From: Mycobacteroides saopaulense
GTDB taxonomy: Bacteria; Actinomycetota; Actinomycetes; Mycobacteriales; Mycobacteriaceae
Reading direction: 5' to 3'
Assembly: GCF_001456355.1 (NCBI RefSeq)
Contig: NZ_CP010271.1
Coordinates: 1,860,001 to 1,924,000, forward strand
DNA length: 64,000 bases
Numbering within the stretch: position 1 is the stretch's first letter; every line of letters begins with the position of its first letter. This document shows, piece by piece, positions 1 to 10,053 of the stretch. The notes beneath the pieces were generated by a model. That model was given only the letters and a program-made list of their open reading frames with translations. It was not told the DNA's origin and made no database searches. The position numbers were made by a program, and so were the translations under genes.

Positions 1-1152
1 GAACGCAAGGTACTGGCCTGGATGCAGCGTCGGATAGGCCCCAACCGGGTGGGCCCGTTCGGTCTGCTGCAGAGCCTGGCCGACGGCGTCAAACTCGCCC
101 TCAAGGAGGGCCTGACACCGGCGGGGGTGGACAAGCCCATCTATCTGCTCGCGCCCATCATCTCGGTGGTGCCGGCGATTGTCGCCTACGCGGTCATCCC
201 GTTCGGGCCCGTGGTGTCGGTCCTCGGTCACCGCACACCACTGCAGCTCACCGACCTGCCCGTGGCGATTCTCTTTGTACTGGCGGTTACTTCGGTCGGC
301 GTGTACGGGATCGTATTGGGAGGCTGGGCATCCGGATCTACCTACCCGCTGTTGGGTGGATTGAGGTCTTCCGCACAGGTCATCTCCTACGAGATCGCGA
401 TGGGTCTCACATTCGCGGCGGTGTTCCTACTCGCCGGAACGATGTCGACGTCGGGGATCGTGGCGGCGCAAGCCGGCCGCTGGTACGTCTTTCTGCTGTT
501 GCCGTCCTTCCTGGTGTACGTCACCGCGATGGTGGGGGAGACGAACCGGGCACCCTTCGACCTGCCCGAGGCCGAGGGAGAACTGGTCGGTGGCTTCCAC
601 ACCGAATACTCCTCGCTGCGCTTCGCCATGTTCATGCTCGCCGAATACATCAACATGGCAACTGTTTCCGGGCTGGCTGCCACCATGTTCTTGGGAGGCT
701 GGCATGCCCCGTGGCCACTGAGCCTCGTCGATGGCGCAAACGCCTCCTGGTGGCCGGTGCTGTGGTTCGTGGCCAAGGTCTGGGGCTTTATGTTCCTGTT
801 CATGTGGCTGCGTGCCACTCTGCCCAGGCTGCGCTACGACCAGTTCATGCGATTGGGCTGGGAGATCCTGATCCCGGTGGCATTGGTATGGATCGTCATT
901 GTCGGCGTGGTGCAAGCCATGGCGCTCTACGGACACGGAAACCCGTCGATCATCCTCGGGATCACCGGATTGGTGGTCTCGGTCGGCGCCATCGCCTTGG
1001 TGGGCGTCCTCTCCCGACGAACAGAAACACCAAAGCCCTTGTTGTCCAAAAATTTCGATCCGATGGCGGGCGGATTCCCGGTGCCGCCACTGCCGGGCCA
1101 GCACGTTGGTACCACCCCACATCCGACCAGAAAGGAGGACGCACATGCCTGA
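1..1152 (+). CDS. nuoH: NADH-quinone oxidoreductase subunit H (5' truncated)
   Basis: Membrane-arm subunit of respiratory complex I (NADH to menaquinone, proton pumping) at the junction with the peripheral arm and the quinone site. The reading frame is open from base 1 (ERKVLAW precedes the first internal Met), so the real start lies before the window; 383 residues are visible. It shows the NuoH signature [12 protein letters not shown] close to the start and the conserved loop [20 protein letters not shown] that forms part of the quinone chamber, among about eight hydrophobic helices. The long hydrophilic C-terminal tail is usual in actinobacteria. Its last 8 bases overlap the nuoI start, so it is translationally coupled to the rest of the operon. 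Confidence 0.97.
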   Translation, partial: ERKVLAWMQRRIGPNRVGPFGLLQSLADGVKLALKEGLTPAGVDKPIYLLAPIISVVPAIVAYAVIPFGPVVSVLGHRTPLQLTDLPVAILFVLAVTSVGVYGIVLGGWASGSTYPLLGGLRSSAQVISYEIAMGLTFAAVFLLAGTMSTSGIVAAQAGRWYVFLLLPSFLVYVTAMVGETNRAPFDLPEAEGELVGGFHTEYSSLRFAMFMLAEYINMATVSGLAATMFLGGWHAPWPLSLVDGANASWWPVLWFVAKVWGFMFLFMWLRATLPRLRYDQFMRLGWEILIPVALVWIVIVGVVQAMALYGHGNPSIILGITGLVVSVGAIALVGVLSRRTETPKPLLSKNFDPMAGGFPVPPLPGQHVGTTPHPTRKEDAHA

Positions 1153-1681
1153 TCTTCTGCGACGTTCGGCGGATGCCATGGCCGGGTTCTGGGTGACGTT
1201 CTCGTCCATGTTCAAGAAGCGGCTCACCGAGCAGTACCCCGAGAAGAAACAGCCCACCGCGCCGCGCTACCACGGGAGACACCAGCTCAACAGGTACTCG
1301 GATGGGCTGGAAAAATGCATCGGCTGCGAACTGTGCGCCTGGGCCTGCCCAGCCGACGCCATATTCGTCGAGGGCGCGGACAATTCCGAGCAGGAGCGGT
1401 TTTCGCCGGGGGAACGGTACGGCCGGGTCTATCAGATCAACTACCTGCGGTGCATCGGCTGCGGATTATGCATCGAGGCGTGCCCCACGCGGGCGCTCAC
1501 GATGACCAACGACTACGAGATGGCCGACGACAACCGGGCCGACCTCATCTACGGCAAGGACAAGCTGCTGGCGCCGCTGCAGCCGGGCATGGCGCCACCA
1601 CCGCATGCGATGTATCCCGGCACCACGGACACCGACTACTACCTGGGCAACCTGCCGAGGGCCGGAGGGGAAGCCAGGTGA
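1145..1681 (+). CDS. nuoI: NADH-quinone oxidoreductase subunit I
   Basis: Peripheral-arm subunit of complex I carrying the two [4Fe-4S] clusters N6a and N6b that pass electrons towards the quinone. The 178-residue protein has two classical CxxCxxCxxxCP motifs, with cysteines at about 58, 61, 64, 68 and 103, 106, 109, 113. The ATG at 1145 is chosen because it follows a good ribosome site (AAAGGAGG) inside the end of nuoH and gives the usual NuoI N-terminus. Its TGA overlaps the GTG of nuoJ by 4 bases. Confidence 0.97.
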   Translation: MPDLLRRSADAMAGFWVTFSSMFKKRLTEQYPEKKQPTAPRYHGRHQLNRYSDGLEKCIGCELCAWACPADAIFVEGADNSEQERFSPGERYGRVYQINYLRCIGCGLCIEACPTRALTMTNDYEMADDNRADLIYGKDKLLAPLQPGMAPPPHAMYPGTTDTDYYLGNLPRAGGEAR

Positions 1682-2439
1682 GTTTCGATGTCGTGGCCGC
1701 CCACGCGGCAGTGCTTGCGGCCGAGGGCTTGTCGCGCACTCCGACGTGGGAAGGAGTGACGTTCTGGGTACTTGGTGCCATCGCGGTGCTGGGCGCACTC
1801 GGTGTGATCGCGGCCCCCAAGGCGGTGTACTCGGCGATCTTCCTGGCGATGACGATGGTCATTCTGGCGGTGTTCTTCGTGACCCAGGGCGCGCTGTTCC
1901 TGGGTGTGGCTCAGGTGGTGGTGTACACCGGTGCGGTCATGATGCTTTTCCTGTTCGTGCTGATGTTCGTGGGCGTGGATTCCTCGGACTCACTGGTGGA
2001 GACCCTGCCCGGACAGCGGGTGGGTGCCGTCGCGGCGGGGCTGGGATTCGGGATACTCGCCGTCGCCGGCATCGGAAATGCTTCTACCACGGCGTTCGTC
2101 GGACTCGACCAAGCCAACAGCCGAGGAAACGTCGAAGGTTTGGCCGAGCGCATCTTCATCGATTATCTCTGGGCGTTCGAGTTGACCGGAGCACTGTTGA
2201 TCACCGCGACGATCGGTGCGATGGTGCTGGCGCACCGCGAGAAACTGGGCCACACCGGCGGTCAGCGCGAATTGGTCATTCGACGGTTCCAGCAGGGAGA
2301 CCGCGCCACTCCGCTGCCGAATCCCGGTGTATACGCCCGTCACAACGCTGTCGATGTTCCCGCACTGCTTCCCGACGGGTCGTTCTCGGAGTTGTCGGTC
2401 AGCGGTGTGCTCACCCCTCGGGACATGGAGGCGCGGTGA
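1678..2439 (+). CDS. nuoJ: NADH-quinone oxidoreductase subunit J
   Basis: Membrane subunit of complex I (253 residues) involved in coupling redox to proton translocation. About five hydrophobic helices lie in the first 180 residues, including the NuoJ-type segment [19 protein letters not shown], followed by a polar C-terminal tail of roughly 80 residues as in other mycobacteria. The GTG start overlaps the nuoI stop (GTGA) and is preceded by a purine-rich GGAGGGG site. The 3' end overlaps nuoK by 4 bases in the same way. Confidence 0.95.
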   Translation: MSFDVVAAHAAVLAAEGLSRTPTWEGVTFWVLGAIAVLGALGVIAAPKAVYSAIFLAMTMVILAVFFVTQGALFLGVAQVVVYTGAVMMLFLFVLMFVGVDSSDSLVETLPGQRVGAVAAGLGFGILAVAGIGNASTTAFVGLDQANSRGNVEGLAERIFIDYLWAFELTGALLITATIGAMVLAHREKLGHTGGQRELVIRRFQQGDRATPLPNPGVYARHNAVDVPALLPDGSFSELSVSGVLTPRDMEAR

Positions 2440-2735
2440 ATCCCGATAACTATCTCTATCTGGCCGCACTCATCTTCACCATCGGCGCTGCGGGCGTGAT
2501 GTTGCGCCGCAACGCGATAGTTGTCTTCATGAGCGTGGAACTAATGCTCAACGCTGCCAACCTGGCGTTCGTCACTTTCGCCCGCATGCACGGGAACCTC
2601 GACGGGCAGGTCATCGCATTCTTCACCATGGTTGTCGCGGCCACGGAAGTGGTTGTGGGGCTGGGGATTATCATGACCATCTTCCGCACCCGCAGGTCGG
2701 CTTCGGTCGATGACGCCGATTTGTTGAAGTTCTAG
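2436..2735 (+). CDS. nuoK: NADH-quinone oxidoreductase subunit K
   Basis: Small antiporter-like membrane subunit of complex I (99 residues, the normal family length), homologous to MrpC. Three transmembrane helices are evident, and the buried glutamates expected for proton transfer are present in [13 protein letters not shown] (helix 2) and in the third helix (ATEVVVGLG). The GTG start sits in the nuoJ stop (GTGA). A 16-base gap with GGGAAGGAAAG precedes nuoL. Confidence 0.96.
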   Translation: MNPDNYLYLAALIFTIGAAGVMLRRNAIVVFMSVELMLNAANLAFVTFARMHGNLDGQVIAFFTMVVAATEVVVGLGIIMTIFRTRRSASVDDADLLKF

Positions 2736-2751
2736 GGAAGGAAAGCCGCCC

Positions 2752-4617
2752 GTGACATGGCTCATGCCGGCGCTACCCCTCGCGGGTGCGGCCGTACTCC
2801 TGCTCGTCGGTCGTCGCGGGGATGCGTGGGGGCACCTGTTGGGTTGCGCGACAGCCCTGGCATCCTTCCTCGTCGCTGTCGTCTCCTTTCTCGGAATGCT
2901 CGGCCGCTCCGGCACCGAACGAGCAGTACACGAAACGCTTTTCAGCTGGGTTCCGGTTGGATCGCTGCACGTCGATTTCGGGTTGACCCTCGATCAGCTG
3001 TCCGTGTGCTTCGCGCTGCTGATCACCGGTGTGGGTTCACTCATCCACATCTACTCGATCGGCTACATGGCACACGATCCTGACCGACGCCGCTTCTTCG
3101 GCTATTTGAACCTCTTCCTGGCGGCCATGCTGTTGCTGGTTCTCGCCGACAACTTTCTCGGTTTGTACGTGGGCTGGGAAGGTGTCGGCCTGGCGTCCTA
3201 CCTACTGATCGGCTTCTGGTACCAGAAGCCGTCGGCAGCGGCCGCGGCGAAAAAGGCCTTCATCGTCAACCGGGTAGGCGATATGGGGTTGGCGCTGGCC
3301 ATGATGTTGATGTTCGCGACATTCGGCTCGGTCGGCTTTGGGCAGGTGCTGGGGTCGGCGGGCGCTGCCGGTGAGAGTCGTGACACCGCAATCGGATTGG
3401 CTCTGCTACTGGCGGCCTGCGGAAAATCGGCTCAGGTGCCGTTACAGTCCTGGCTTGGGGACGCGATGGAGGGCCCCACCCCGGTCTCGGCACTCATCCA
3501 CGCGGCCACCATGGTGACCGCGGGTGTCTACCTGATCACCCGGTCCGGGCCGATCTTCGAACGCGCCCCCTCTGCCCAGGCGGCGGTGGTGCTCGTCGGC
3601 GCCGTCACTCTGCTCTTCGGGGCGATCATCGGGTGCGCCAAGGACGACATCAAGAAGGCTCTCGCCGCGAGCACGATGTCGCAGATCGGGTACATGGTGC
3701 TGGCGGCCGGGCTGGGGCCCGCCGGGTATGCGGTGGCGATCATGCATCTGCTGACACACGGTTTCTTCAAGGCGGGGCTGTTCCTCGGTGCGGGATCGGT
3801 CATGCACGGCATGAACGACGAGACCGACATGCGTCGTTACGGCGGATTGCGTACGGTCATGCCGATCACCTTCGTCACTTTCGGGCTGGGATACCTTGCC
3901 ATCATCGGTGTTCCGCCGTTCGCGGGTTTCTACTCGAAGGACAAGATCATCGAGGTCGCTTTCGGGCACGGTGGCGCGGGAGGTCTTCTGCTGGGGGCGG
4001 TGGCGCTGCTGGGGGCCGGGATCACCGCGTTCTACATGACCCGGGTCATGCTCCTCACCTTCTTCGGTAAGCGCCGTTGGCGTGAAGACGCGCATCCTCA
4101 CGAATCTCCGTCGGTGATGACATGGCCGATGATGGTGCTCGCCGTCGGTTCGGTGGGCGCGGGCTTGGTGCTGAGCTTCGGTGGGGCTCTGCAGAATTGG
4201 CTGGAACCTGTCGTCGGCGCGCATCATGGTGAGCTACCCGTTCCGGCATGGGTGATCAGCGCGGTTACCGTCACGGTGGTGCTCTGCGGAGTCGGTGCCG
4301 CCTATCGGATGTACCGCACCGATGTTCCCGAGACGGCGCCGCAGGGTTCGCGGTTCACCGCCGCCGCACGTCGCGATCTTTATGGTGATGCCGTCAACGA
4401 AGCGGTGTTCATGCGTCCCGGACAACGACTCACCCGTGGTCTGGTTCTCGCCGACAACCGCGCCGTCGACGGTCTCGTCAACGGCGTGGCCTCCGCTCTC
4501 GGCGCGGTTTCGGGTCGGGTGCGGCAGATGCAGACCGGCCATGTCCGGTCGTACGCGTTGTCCATGTGTGCCGGCGCGGCCCTGGTGGTCGCGGTGTTGA
4601 TGGCAGTGAGGTGGTGA
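2752..4617 (+). CDS. nuoL: NADH-quinone oxidoreductase subunit L
   Basis: Largest antiporter-like proton-pumping subunit of complex I (621 residues, typical). Conserved segments are [22 protein letters not shown], where the Glu of WEGVG is the pump glutamate of helix 5, [32 protein letters not shown] (discontinuous helix), and the lysine-bearing [21 protein letters not shown]. The C-terminal part holds the lateral helix region and a final membrane anchor. GTG start 2752 has the ribosome site AAGGAAAG. Its TGA overlaps the nuoM GTG. Confidence 0.97.
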   Translation: MTWLMPALPLAGAAVLLLVGRRGDAWGHLLGCATALASFLVAVVSFLGMLGRSGTERAVHETLFSWVPVGSLHVDFGLTLDQLSVCFALLITGVGSLIHIYSIGYMAHDPDRRRFFGYLNLFLAAMLLLVLADNFLGLYVGWEGVGLASYLLIGFWYQKPSAAAAAKKAFIVNRVGDMGLALAMMLMFATFGSVGFGQVLGSAGAAGESRDTAIGLALLLAACGKSAQVPLQSWLGDAMEGPTPVSALIHAATMVTAGVYLITRSGPIFERAPSAQAAVVLVGAVTLLFGAIIGCAKDDIKKALAASTMSQIGYMVLAAGLGPAGYAVAIMHLLTHGFFKAGLFLGAGSVMHGMNDETDMRRYGGLRTVMPITFVTFGLGYLAIIGVPPFAGFYSKDKIIEVAFGHGGAGGLLLGAVALLGAGITAFYMTRVMLLTFFGKRRWREDAHPHESPSVMTWPMMVLAVGSVGAGLVLSFGGALQNWLEPVVGAHHGELPVPAWVISAVTVTVVLCGVGAAYRMYRTDVPETAPQGSRFTAAARRDLYGDAVNEAVFMRPGQRLTRGLVLADNRAVDGLVNGVASALGAVSGRVRQMQTGHVRSYALSMCAGAALVVAVLMAVRW

Positions 4618-6209
4618 GTGTCGTGGGTGCGGTGACTGCTCTGTGGCTCATTCCCTTGGCGGGCGCCGCCGTGGTGCTGCTGATACCGACGCACCAGCGC
4701 ACGTTGGCGAAATCGGCCGCCCTGGGTGCGGCGGTGCTCGCGCTGATCGTCGCGATCGGACTGGCGGTCGCGTTCGACCCCTCCGGTCCGCAGTATCAGT
4801 TCGTCGAATCGGTGTCCTGGATACCGGCCTTCGGGATGAAGTACGCAGTGGGTCTCGACGGGATCGGCCTGGCATTGGTGCTGTTGACCACGGGCCTTCT
4901 TCCCGTTCTGCTGGTGGCTGGGTGGAACGACGGCGCCGAGGTCCCCGGCTACGGCAGTCGTCCGGTGGCGCACCGCTACGTGGCACTGATTCTGGTCGTG
5001 GAATCCATGGTGTTGCTGTCCTTTTCGGCCCTGGATGTGCTGTTGTTCTACATCTTCTTCGAGGCCATGCTGATCCCGATGTACTTCCTGATCGGAGGAT
5101 TCGGAAGCATGCACTCCGACGTCACGCAGCGTTCGCGGGCGGCGGTGAAGTTCTTGATGTACAACCTGTTCGGTGGCCTGATCATGCTGGCGGCGGTCAT
5201 CGGGCTGTATGTGGTCACCGCACGTGGCCAGGCCGGTACCTTCGACCTGCGGGACATCACCGAACTGGTCGCCACCGGCGCGCTCGACATCGATCCCGGA
5301 GTGGCCAAGGCACTCTTTCTGGGATTCATGTTCGCGTTCGCGGTCAAGGCACCGCTGTGGCCGCTGCACACCTGGTTGCCCGATGCCGCCGTGCACGCCA
5401 CCCCGGCCAGCGCGGTGCTCATGATGGCGATCGTCGACAAGGTAGGCACCTTCGCGATGCTGCGGTATTGCATCCAGCTGTTCCCCGATGCCAGTAGGTA
5501 TTTCACCCCCGTCATCATCACGCTGGCGGTCATCGGCATCATTTACGGTGCCATCGTGGCGATCGGTCAGGTCGACGTGATGCGTCTGATCGCCTACACC
5601 TCGATATCGCACTTCGGCTTCATCATCTTGGGCATCTTCGCGATGACAAGTCAGGGGCAGTCTGGTTCGACGCTGTACATGGTCAATCACGGAATCTCAA
5701 CGGCGGCGCTGATGTTGGTCGCGGGATTCCTGGTATCCCGCAATGGCTCTCGACTCATCGCGACATACGGGGGAGTGCAGAAGGTGGCCCCGGTGCTCGC
5801 CGGGTCTTTCTTGGTGGCGGGTCTGGCCACGTTGTCGTTGCCCGGATTGGCGCCCTTTATCAGTGAATTCCTGGTTTTGGTGGGCACATTCACTCGTTAT
5901 CCGGTAGCCGCGGCGTGTGCGGTGATCGCGTTGGTGTTGGCGGCGATCTACGTGCTGTGGATGTATCAGCGCATGATGACCGGACCGTTGGCTCCGGGAA
6001 ACGAGAATATCGGCGATTTGAAGCGCCGTGAGCTGACTGTGGTGGCGCCGCTGGTCGCGCTGCTGCTGGTGTTGGGTATCTACCCCAGGCCGCTGCTGGA
6101 TATCGTGAATCCCGCCGTCGAACAGACGTTACGTACGGTCAACGAGAAGGATCCTCCGCCCGCGGTGGCCGATGTCGCCCTGCGACATGGCGAGAGTGAG
6201 GGCCGATGA
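4614..6209 (+). CDS. nuoM: NADH-quinone oxidoreductase subunit M
   Basis: Second antiporter-like pump subunit of complex I (531 residues). Hallmarks are the pump glutamate segment [17 protein letters not shown], the [25 protein letters not shown] broken helix, and [21 protein letters not shown]. The GTG at 4614 is preferred because it forms the GTGA overlap with the nuoL stop seen throughout this operon; a second in-frame GTG lies one codon upstream. The end overlaps nuoN as ATGA. Confidence 0.96.
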   Translation: MSVVGAVTALWLIPLAGAAVVLLIPTHQRTLAKSAALGAAVLALIVAIGLAVAFDPSGPQYQFVESVSWIPAFGMKYAVGLDGIGLALVLLTTGLLPVLLVAGWNDGAEVPGYGSRPVAHRYVALILVVESMVLLSFSALDVLLFYIFFEAMLIPMYFLIGGFGSMHSDVTQRSRAAVKFLMYNLFGGLIMLAAVIGLYVVTARGQAGTFDLRDITELVATGALDIDPGVAKALFLGFMFAFAVKAPLWPLHTWLPDAAVHATPASAVLMMAIVDKVGTFAMLRYCIQLFPDASRYFTPVIITLAVIGIIYGAIVAIGQVDVMRLIAYTSISHFGFIILGIFAMTSQGQSGSTLYMVNHGISTAALMLVAGFLVSRNGSRLIATYGGVQKVAPVLAGSFLVAGLATLSLPGLAPFISEFLVLVGTFTRYPVAAACAVIALVLAAIYVLWMYQRMMTGPLAPGNENIGDLKRRELTVVAPLVALLLVLGIYPRPLLDIVNPAVEQTLRTVNEKDPPPAVADVALRHGESEGR

Positions 6210-7822
6210 CCGAGATTGGGATACTGCCCGCTCCGTCGATCGCCTACGGTGCGCTCTCGCCCATGCTGGTCATGTTCGGGGTGGCGGTGGTATCGGTACT
6301 CGTGGAGGCGTTCGTACCGCGACGCCATCGGCTCACGACCCAACTGGCATTGGCGGTGGGCGGAATCCTCGGCGCCTTTGTGGCCGTGCTGGCATTGGGC
6401 GGTTCACGCCAGGTCGTGATGAACGGTGCGGTGGCGATCGACGGTCCCACGCTCTACCTGCAAGGGCTCATCCTGGTGGCCTCCGGGTTGGCGTTGGCGG
6501 TCATGGCGCAACGCAGGACAGCCGTGGCCGTCCCGAGTGCGGTGGGCGGCGGCGCCGGCGGCGGGCTGGATGCCTTCGCCGTGCAGGCGTCCAGCGTCCC
6601 CGGAAGCGAACCGGAACGGGTGTTGAACCGCACCGGCATCACGCAGACAGAGATCTTCCCGCTGACACTGTTCGCGATCGCGGGCATGATGCTGTTCCCG
6701 GCCTGCAACGACCTGCTCACCATGTTCGTTGCGCTGGAGGTGTTTTCGCTGCCGTTGTACGTGATGTGTGCGCTGGCGCGACGCCGGCGGCTGCTGTCTC
6801 AGGAATCGGCACTCAAGTACTTCCTGCTCGGTGCGTTCTCGTCGGCGTTCTTCTTGTTCGGGTCGGCGTTCGTGTACGGATACGCGGGGAGCGTCGAACT
6901 CGACGCCGTCGCGCGGGCGATCGGTGCCGATGCAGGAGAGCGCTCCTTCCTGCTGCTGGGTGTGGCCATGCTGTCGGTGGGTCTGTTGTTCAAGGTGGGG
7001 GCGGTGCCCTTCCATTTCTGGGTCCCGGACGTGTACCAGGGGGCACCGACCCCGGTGACCGCGTTCATGGCGGCCACCACCAAGATCGCGGCCTTCGGAG
7101 CGCTGCTACGGGTTCTGTATGTCGCGCTGCCGGGGATCACCGCCGAGTGGCGGCCGGTGCTGTGGGCGGTGGCGATCGCCACCATGTTGATCGGATCGAT
7201 CGGTGCGGTAACGCAGACCGACGTCAAACGCATGCTGGCCTATTCCGCCGTGGCGCATACCGGGTTCCTGCTGACGGGTGTGGCCGCCGCCAATGATCGG
7301 GGTGTGTCGTCGACGCTGTTCTATTTGGCCGCATATGGTTTCAGCACCGTAGGGGCGTTCGCCATCGCCGGGCTGGTGCGCTCCGGTGGCGCAGATGACG
7401 GTGCTGACGGCGACTTCGACGACGATGACGAGGTGAGCGAGCTGAGGCGGTGGGCCGGAATCGGCCGCCGGTCGCCGGTGTTGGGCATCGTGTTCGCACT
7501 GTTTCTGCTGGCGTTCGCGGGTATCCCGTTGACGAGCGGATTCGTCAGCAAGTTCGCGGTCTTCGAGGCTGCCGCGTCCGGTGGCGCCGTGCCCCTGGTG
7601 GTGGTGGGCGTCGTGTGCAGTGCCATAGCGGCGTACTTCTACGTGCGCGTCATCGTGCTGATGTTCTTTGCCGACCCGGTGGAGGACTCCGGGGTGCTGC
7701 GGATGCCCGGACCCGCGGTGACGATATCGATCGGAGTGAGCGCGCTCGTCACCGTTCTGCTCGGTGTGGTACCCCAGCCGCTGCTCGATCTTGTCGGGAA
7801 TCTCGCCGACTTCGTCAGGTGA
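6206..7822 (+). CDS. nuoN: NADH-quinone oxidoreductase subunit N
   Basis: Third antiporter-like pump subunit and last gene of the nuo operon (538 residues). The protein has the NuoN-type segments FVALEVFSLPLYVMCALARR, AVPFHFWVPDVYQGAPTPVTAFMAATTK and TQTDVKRMLAYSAVAHTGFLLTG. An acidic insert (DDGADGDFDDDDE, about residues 394-408) lies in a loop between helices, and a Gly/Ala-rich insert occurs near residue 115. ATG 6206 overlaps the nuoM stop. A strong nested inverted repeat follows directly. Confidence 0.96.
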   Translation: MTEIGILPAPSIAYGALSPMLVMFGVAVVSVLVEAFVPRRHRLTTQLALAVGGILGAFVAVLALGGSRQVVMNGAVAIDGPTLYLQGLILVASGLALAVMAQRRTAVAVPSAVGGGAGGGLDAFAVQASSVPGSEPERVLNRTGITQTEIFPLTLFAIAGMMLFPACNDLLTMFVALEVFSLPLYVMCALARRRRLLSQESALKYFLLGAFSSAFFLFGSAFVYGYAGSVELDAVARAIGADAGERSFLLLGVAMLSVGLLFKVGAVPFHFWVPDVYQGAPTPVTAFMAATTKIAAFGALLRVLYVALPGITAEWRPVLWAVAIATMLIGSIGAVTQTDVKRMLAYSAVAHTGFLLTGVAAANDRGVSSTLFYLAAYGFSTVGAFAIAGLVRSGGADDGADGDFDDDDEVSELRRWAGIGRRSPVLGIVFALFLLAFAGIPLTSGFVSKFAVFEAAASGGAVPLVVVGVVCSAIAAYFYVRVIVLMFFADPVEDSGVLRMPGPAVTISIGVSALVTVLLGVVPQPLLDLVGNLADFVR

Positions 7823-7891
7823 GGCCGGTCACCGTTCATCGGCTTTGACACGCCTTGGATTCAACCGGAACTCGGCGTGTCGACACCGGCC
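7823..7891 (+). terminator. Nested inverted repeat at the end of the nuo operon
   Basis: Immediately after the nuoN stop, two perfect inverted repeats are nested: GGCCGGT (7823-7829) with ACCGGCC (7885-7891), and inside it GACACGCC (7847-7854) with GGCGTGTC (7874-7881) around a 19-base loop. There is no T-run, which fits the stem-only terminators proposed for mycobacteria. Function is inferred from position. Confidence 0.55.
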
Positions 7892-7936
7892 GTGGCCTGG
7901 TTGTCACCACCTGTGGCGTGTCCATTTACCAGCGAG

Positions 7937-7958
7937 TAACCTACGGGACCGTAGGCTA
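7937..7958. promoter_or_regulatory. 22-bp palindromic operator upstream of desA3-like gene
   Basis: The site has the form TAACCTACG-N4-CGTAGGCTA, one mismatch from a perfect palindrome. It lies 29 bases before the desaturase start, just upstream of a possible -10 (TATCGT, 7963-7968), so a bound repressor would block transcription. The same architecture occurs before the DesA1-like gene at 17526-17547. It suits a TetR-type lipid regulator; MadR, reported to control mycobacterial desA genes, is a candidate by recall only. Confidence 0.65.
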
Positions 7959-7986
7959 TAGGTATCGTGGGCGCGGAAGGAGGCCG

Positions 7987-9237
7987 ATGGCGATCACGGA
8001 CATCTCGGCATTCGCGCATCTCACAAGCGAGGACGTCGAGAATTTGGCCGTCGAGCTCGATGGGCTCCGGCGTGAGATCGAGGAGTCGCGCGGTGCGCGC
8101 GACGCCCGGTATATCCGCCGCACCATCGCCGCGCAGCGCGCCCTGGAACTGACCGGCCGCGTGCTGCTGGCGGCGAGCAAGAAGCGCTCGGCGTGGTGGG
8201 CGGGAACGGTGACTCTGGCCGTCGCCAAGATCATCGAGAACATGGAGATCAGCCACAACGTCCTGCACGGGCAGTGGGACTGGATGAATGATCCCGAGAT
8301 CCATTCCTCGACCTGGGAGTGGGACATGGCGGGCGCCGCGAAGCATTGGCGCATCACACATAACGTGGCCCACCACAAGTACACCAACATTCTGGATCTG
8401 GACGACGACGTCGGCTACGGCTTGCTGCGGGTCACCCGCGATGAGCCGTGGACGATCCGGAACCTGTTCAACATCCCCTTCAATTTCATGCTGGCTGCGG
8501 GCTTCGAATGGGGAATTGCCTTACAGCACTTGGAACTTCGGAAGATCTGGAATAGCGAAACGCGCGAGGCCACCAAGCAGCGGTTGCGGGAGCTGGCCAC
8601 ATCGGCGGGTTCGCAGGTGCTCAAGGACTACGCCGTCTTTCCGGCGATCACCGCGCTGTCTCCCGGTGCCACCTTCCGGTCGACCCTGACCGCCAATGCG
8701 GCGGCCAATTTGCTCCGGAACTTCTGGTCGAATGCCGTGATCTTCTGCGGGCATTTCCCAGACGGGGCCGAGAAGTTCACCGTGACCGACATGGAGAACG
8801 AGACGCGCGGCCAGTGGTACCTGCGCCAGCTGCTGGGCAGCGCGAATTTCGATGCCGGGCCGACCATGCGGCTGATGAGTGGCAACCTGTGTCATCAGAT
8901 CGAACATCACCTGTATCCGGATCTGCCGAGCAACCGATTGCACGAGATCTCGTTGCGGGTACGGGAGATCTGCGAGCGCTACGACCTGCCCTACACCACC
9001 GGCTCGATGCTGTTCCAGTACGCGAAGACCTGGCGCACCATCGCCAAACTCTCACTGCCGGACCGATTCCTGCGGGCCACGGCTGACAACGCGCCCGAAA
9101 CCCGTAGTGAGCGCATGTTCGTGGTCTTGGAACCGCGATCGACCGATGTGGATTCGGTGCCATCCGTGCCACGGCGGGGACTCAAGACCGCTATCGCCAT
9201 GGTTCGCGAGCGCCGCCGCCACAAAGTCACGGTCTAA
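7987..9237 (+). CDS. desA3: DesA3-like membrane acyl-CoA desaturase
   Basis: Membrane di-iron fatty acid desaturase, closely resembling mycobacterial DesA3 (Rv3229c), which introduces a delta-9 double bond into stearoyl-CoA to give oleate for phospholipids and triacylglycerol. The 416-residue protein carries the three histidine boxes: H90-N-V-L-H94, H125-N-V-A-H129-H130, and H303-Q-I-E-H307-H308. The ATG at 7987 is chosen over an upstream in-frame TTG because AAGGAGG lies just before it and the N-terminus MAITDISAFAHLT matches the family. The electron-transfer oxidoreductase found beside desA3 in M. tuberculosis is not adjacent here. A palindromic operator upstream suggests repression by a TetR-type sensor. 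Confidence 0.92.
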   Translation: MAITDISAFAHLTSEDVENLAVELDGLRREIEESRGARDARYIRRTIAAQRALELTGRVLLAASKKRSAWWAGTVTLAVAKIIENMEISHNVLHGQWDWMNDPEIHSSTWEWDMAGAAKHWRITHNVAHHKYTNILDLDDDVGYGLLRVTRDEPWTIRNLFNIPFNFMLAAGFEWGIALQHLELRKIWNSETREATKQRLRELATSAGSQVLKDYAVFPAITALSPGATFRSTLTANAAANLLRNFWSNAVIFCGHFPDGAEKFTVTDMENETRGQWYLRQLLGSANFDAGPTMRLMSGNLCHQIEHHLYPDLPSNRLHEISLRVREICERYDLPYTTGSMLFQYAKTWRTIAKLSLPDRFLRATADNAPETRSERMFVVLEPRSTDVDSVPSVPRRGLKTAIAMVRERRRHKVTV

Positions 9238-9349
9238 CCTCTCGCAGGGCGGACCGTCACCGCCGTGGCAGTTGTTCCCAGCTACATCGACCGGTCGTGC
9301 CCCCCGTGGAGATCTTGATGATTCCGCCACGGAGGGCGACGTAACGCGA

Positions 9350-9365
9350 TATGTAGTGAGGTGTG
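9350..9365 (+). promoter_or_regulatory. Probable leaderless promoter of the yrbE-like gene
   Basis: A -10-like hexamer TATGTA (9350-9355) is followed by 7 bases and then the GTG at 9363, which would put the transcription start on the start codon. No ribosome site is evident, in keeping with a leaderless message. Confidence 0.45.
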
Positions 9366-10031
9366 ACCACGTATCTAGACGCGCCTCGGCTGACAGAAGC
9401 GACCCGAGAAGGGGGCGTCGCCCCGGGTTCCGTGGAGAAGCCCATTCGCTCGCTGATCGGCTTCCTGTCGATGACAGTGGACACGTTTGTCGCGATGCTG
9501 CGTCGCCCGCCTGCCGTGCGCGAGTTCTTCCGCCAGGCGGGATCGATAGCCAGGGTGTCGGTCCTGCCGATGTGCATGGTGGCGATACCGCTTGCCGTGC
9601 TGATTGTGCTTGTCCTGGAAGCCCTGGTGTTCGGCCCCACGGGATTCCCGACACACGCGGTACTGGTGGCGGCCGCCGCAGGTGCGACGGTGGTGTTCGC
9701 CGAGGCTGATTCGGAGCGAATACAACAGGAGATCGATGCCATGCGCGGACGGGGCGCGGACGTCACGCACGCGTTTATCGTCCCGCGTGTGCTCGCCACG
9801 GCCGTTGCGGCAGTGCCGTTGGCGTTCATAGCCGTTGGAGCAGCAGGTGTCTACTTCTTCTCCGCTTTCGGCAAGCACACTCCGTTGAGCCTGTTCGTCG
9901 GAAACCTGGCGCAACTGCTGAGTCCGTCCAATGTCCTCATTGTGGTCCTCGAAGCCGCCGCCCTGGGGCTCGTTGCGGGCCTCATCGCCTGCTACCGGGG
10001 ACTCTCCGCACTCAGTGGCCCGGACGCCTAG
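9363..10031 (+). CDS. Orphan YrbE/MlaE-type ABC transporter permease
   Basis: The 222-residue protein has the MlaE/YrbE permease fold: an N-terminal amphipathic region, a helix FLSMTVDTFVAMLRRPP, then about five membrane helices. The family hallmark loop is visible as AEADSERIQQEIDAMRGRG followed by VPRVLATAVAAVPLAF. MlaE proteins move phospholipids or sterols with an MCE protein and an MlaF-type ATPase. Mycobacterial yrbE genes normally occur as yrbEA-yrbEB pairs leading mce operons; here a single copy stands alone with no mce or ATPase gene nearby, so its partners must be encoded elsewhere. GTG 9363 is used because it fits a leaderless promoter. Confidence 0.82.
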   Translation: MTTYLDAPRLTEATREGGVAPGSVEKPIRSLIGFLSMTVDTFVAMLRRPPAVREFFRQAGSIARVSVLPMCMVAIPLAVLIVLVLEALVFGPTGFPTHAVLVAAAAGATVVFAEADSERIQQEIDAMRGRGADVTHAFIVPRVLATAVAAVPLAFIAVGAAGVYFFSAFGKHTPLSLFVGNLAQLLSPSNVLIVVLEAAALGLVAGLIACYRGLSALSGPDA

Positions 10032-10053
10032 ATCCATCCGGCCACATCCTCCG

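Noticed and set aside
427-1257. Long open frames antisense to nuoH-nuoI
   Set aside because: They lie opposite well-supported genes, have low-complexity Arg/Gly/Pro translations typical of high-GC shadow frames, and no ribosome site.
4380-5690. 436-codon antisense open frame across nuoL-nuoM
   Set aside because: It is a GC-driven shadow; the translation is His/Gln/Arg-rich with no fold or motif, while nuoL and nuoM are unambiguous.
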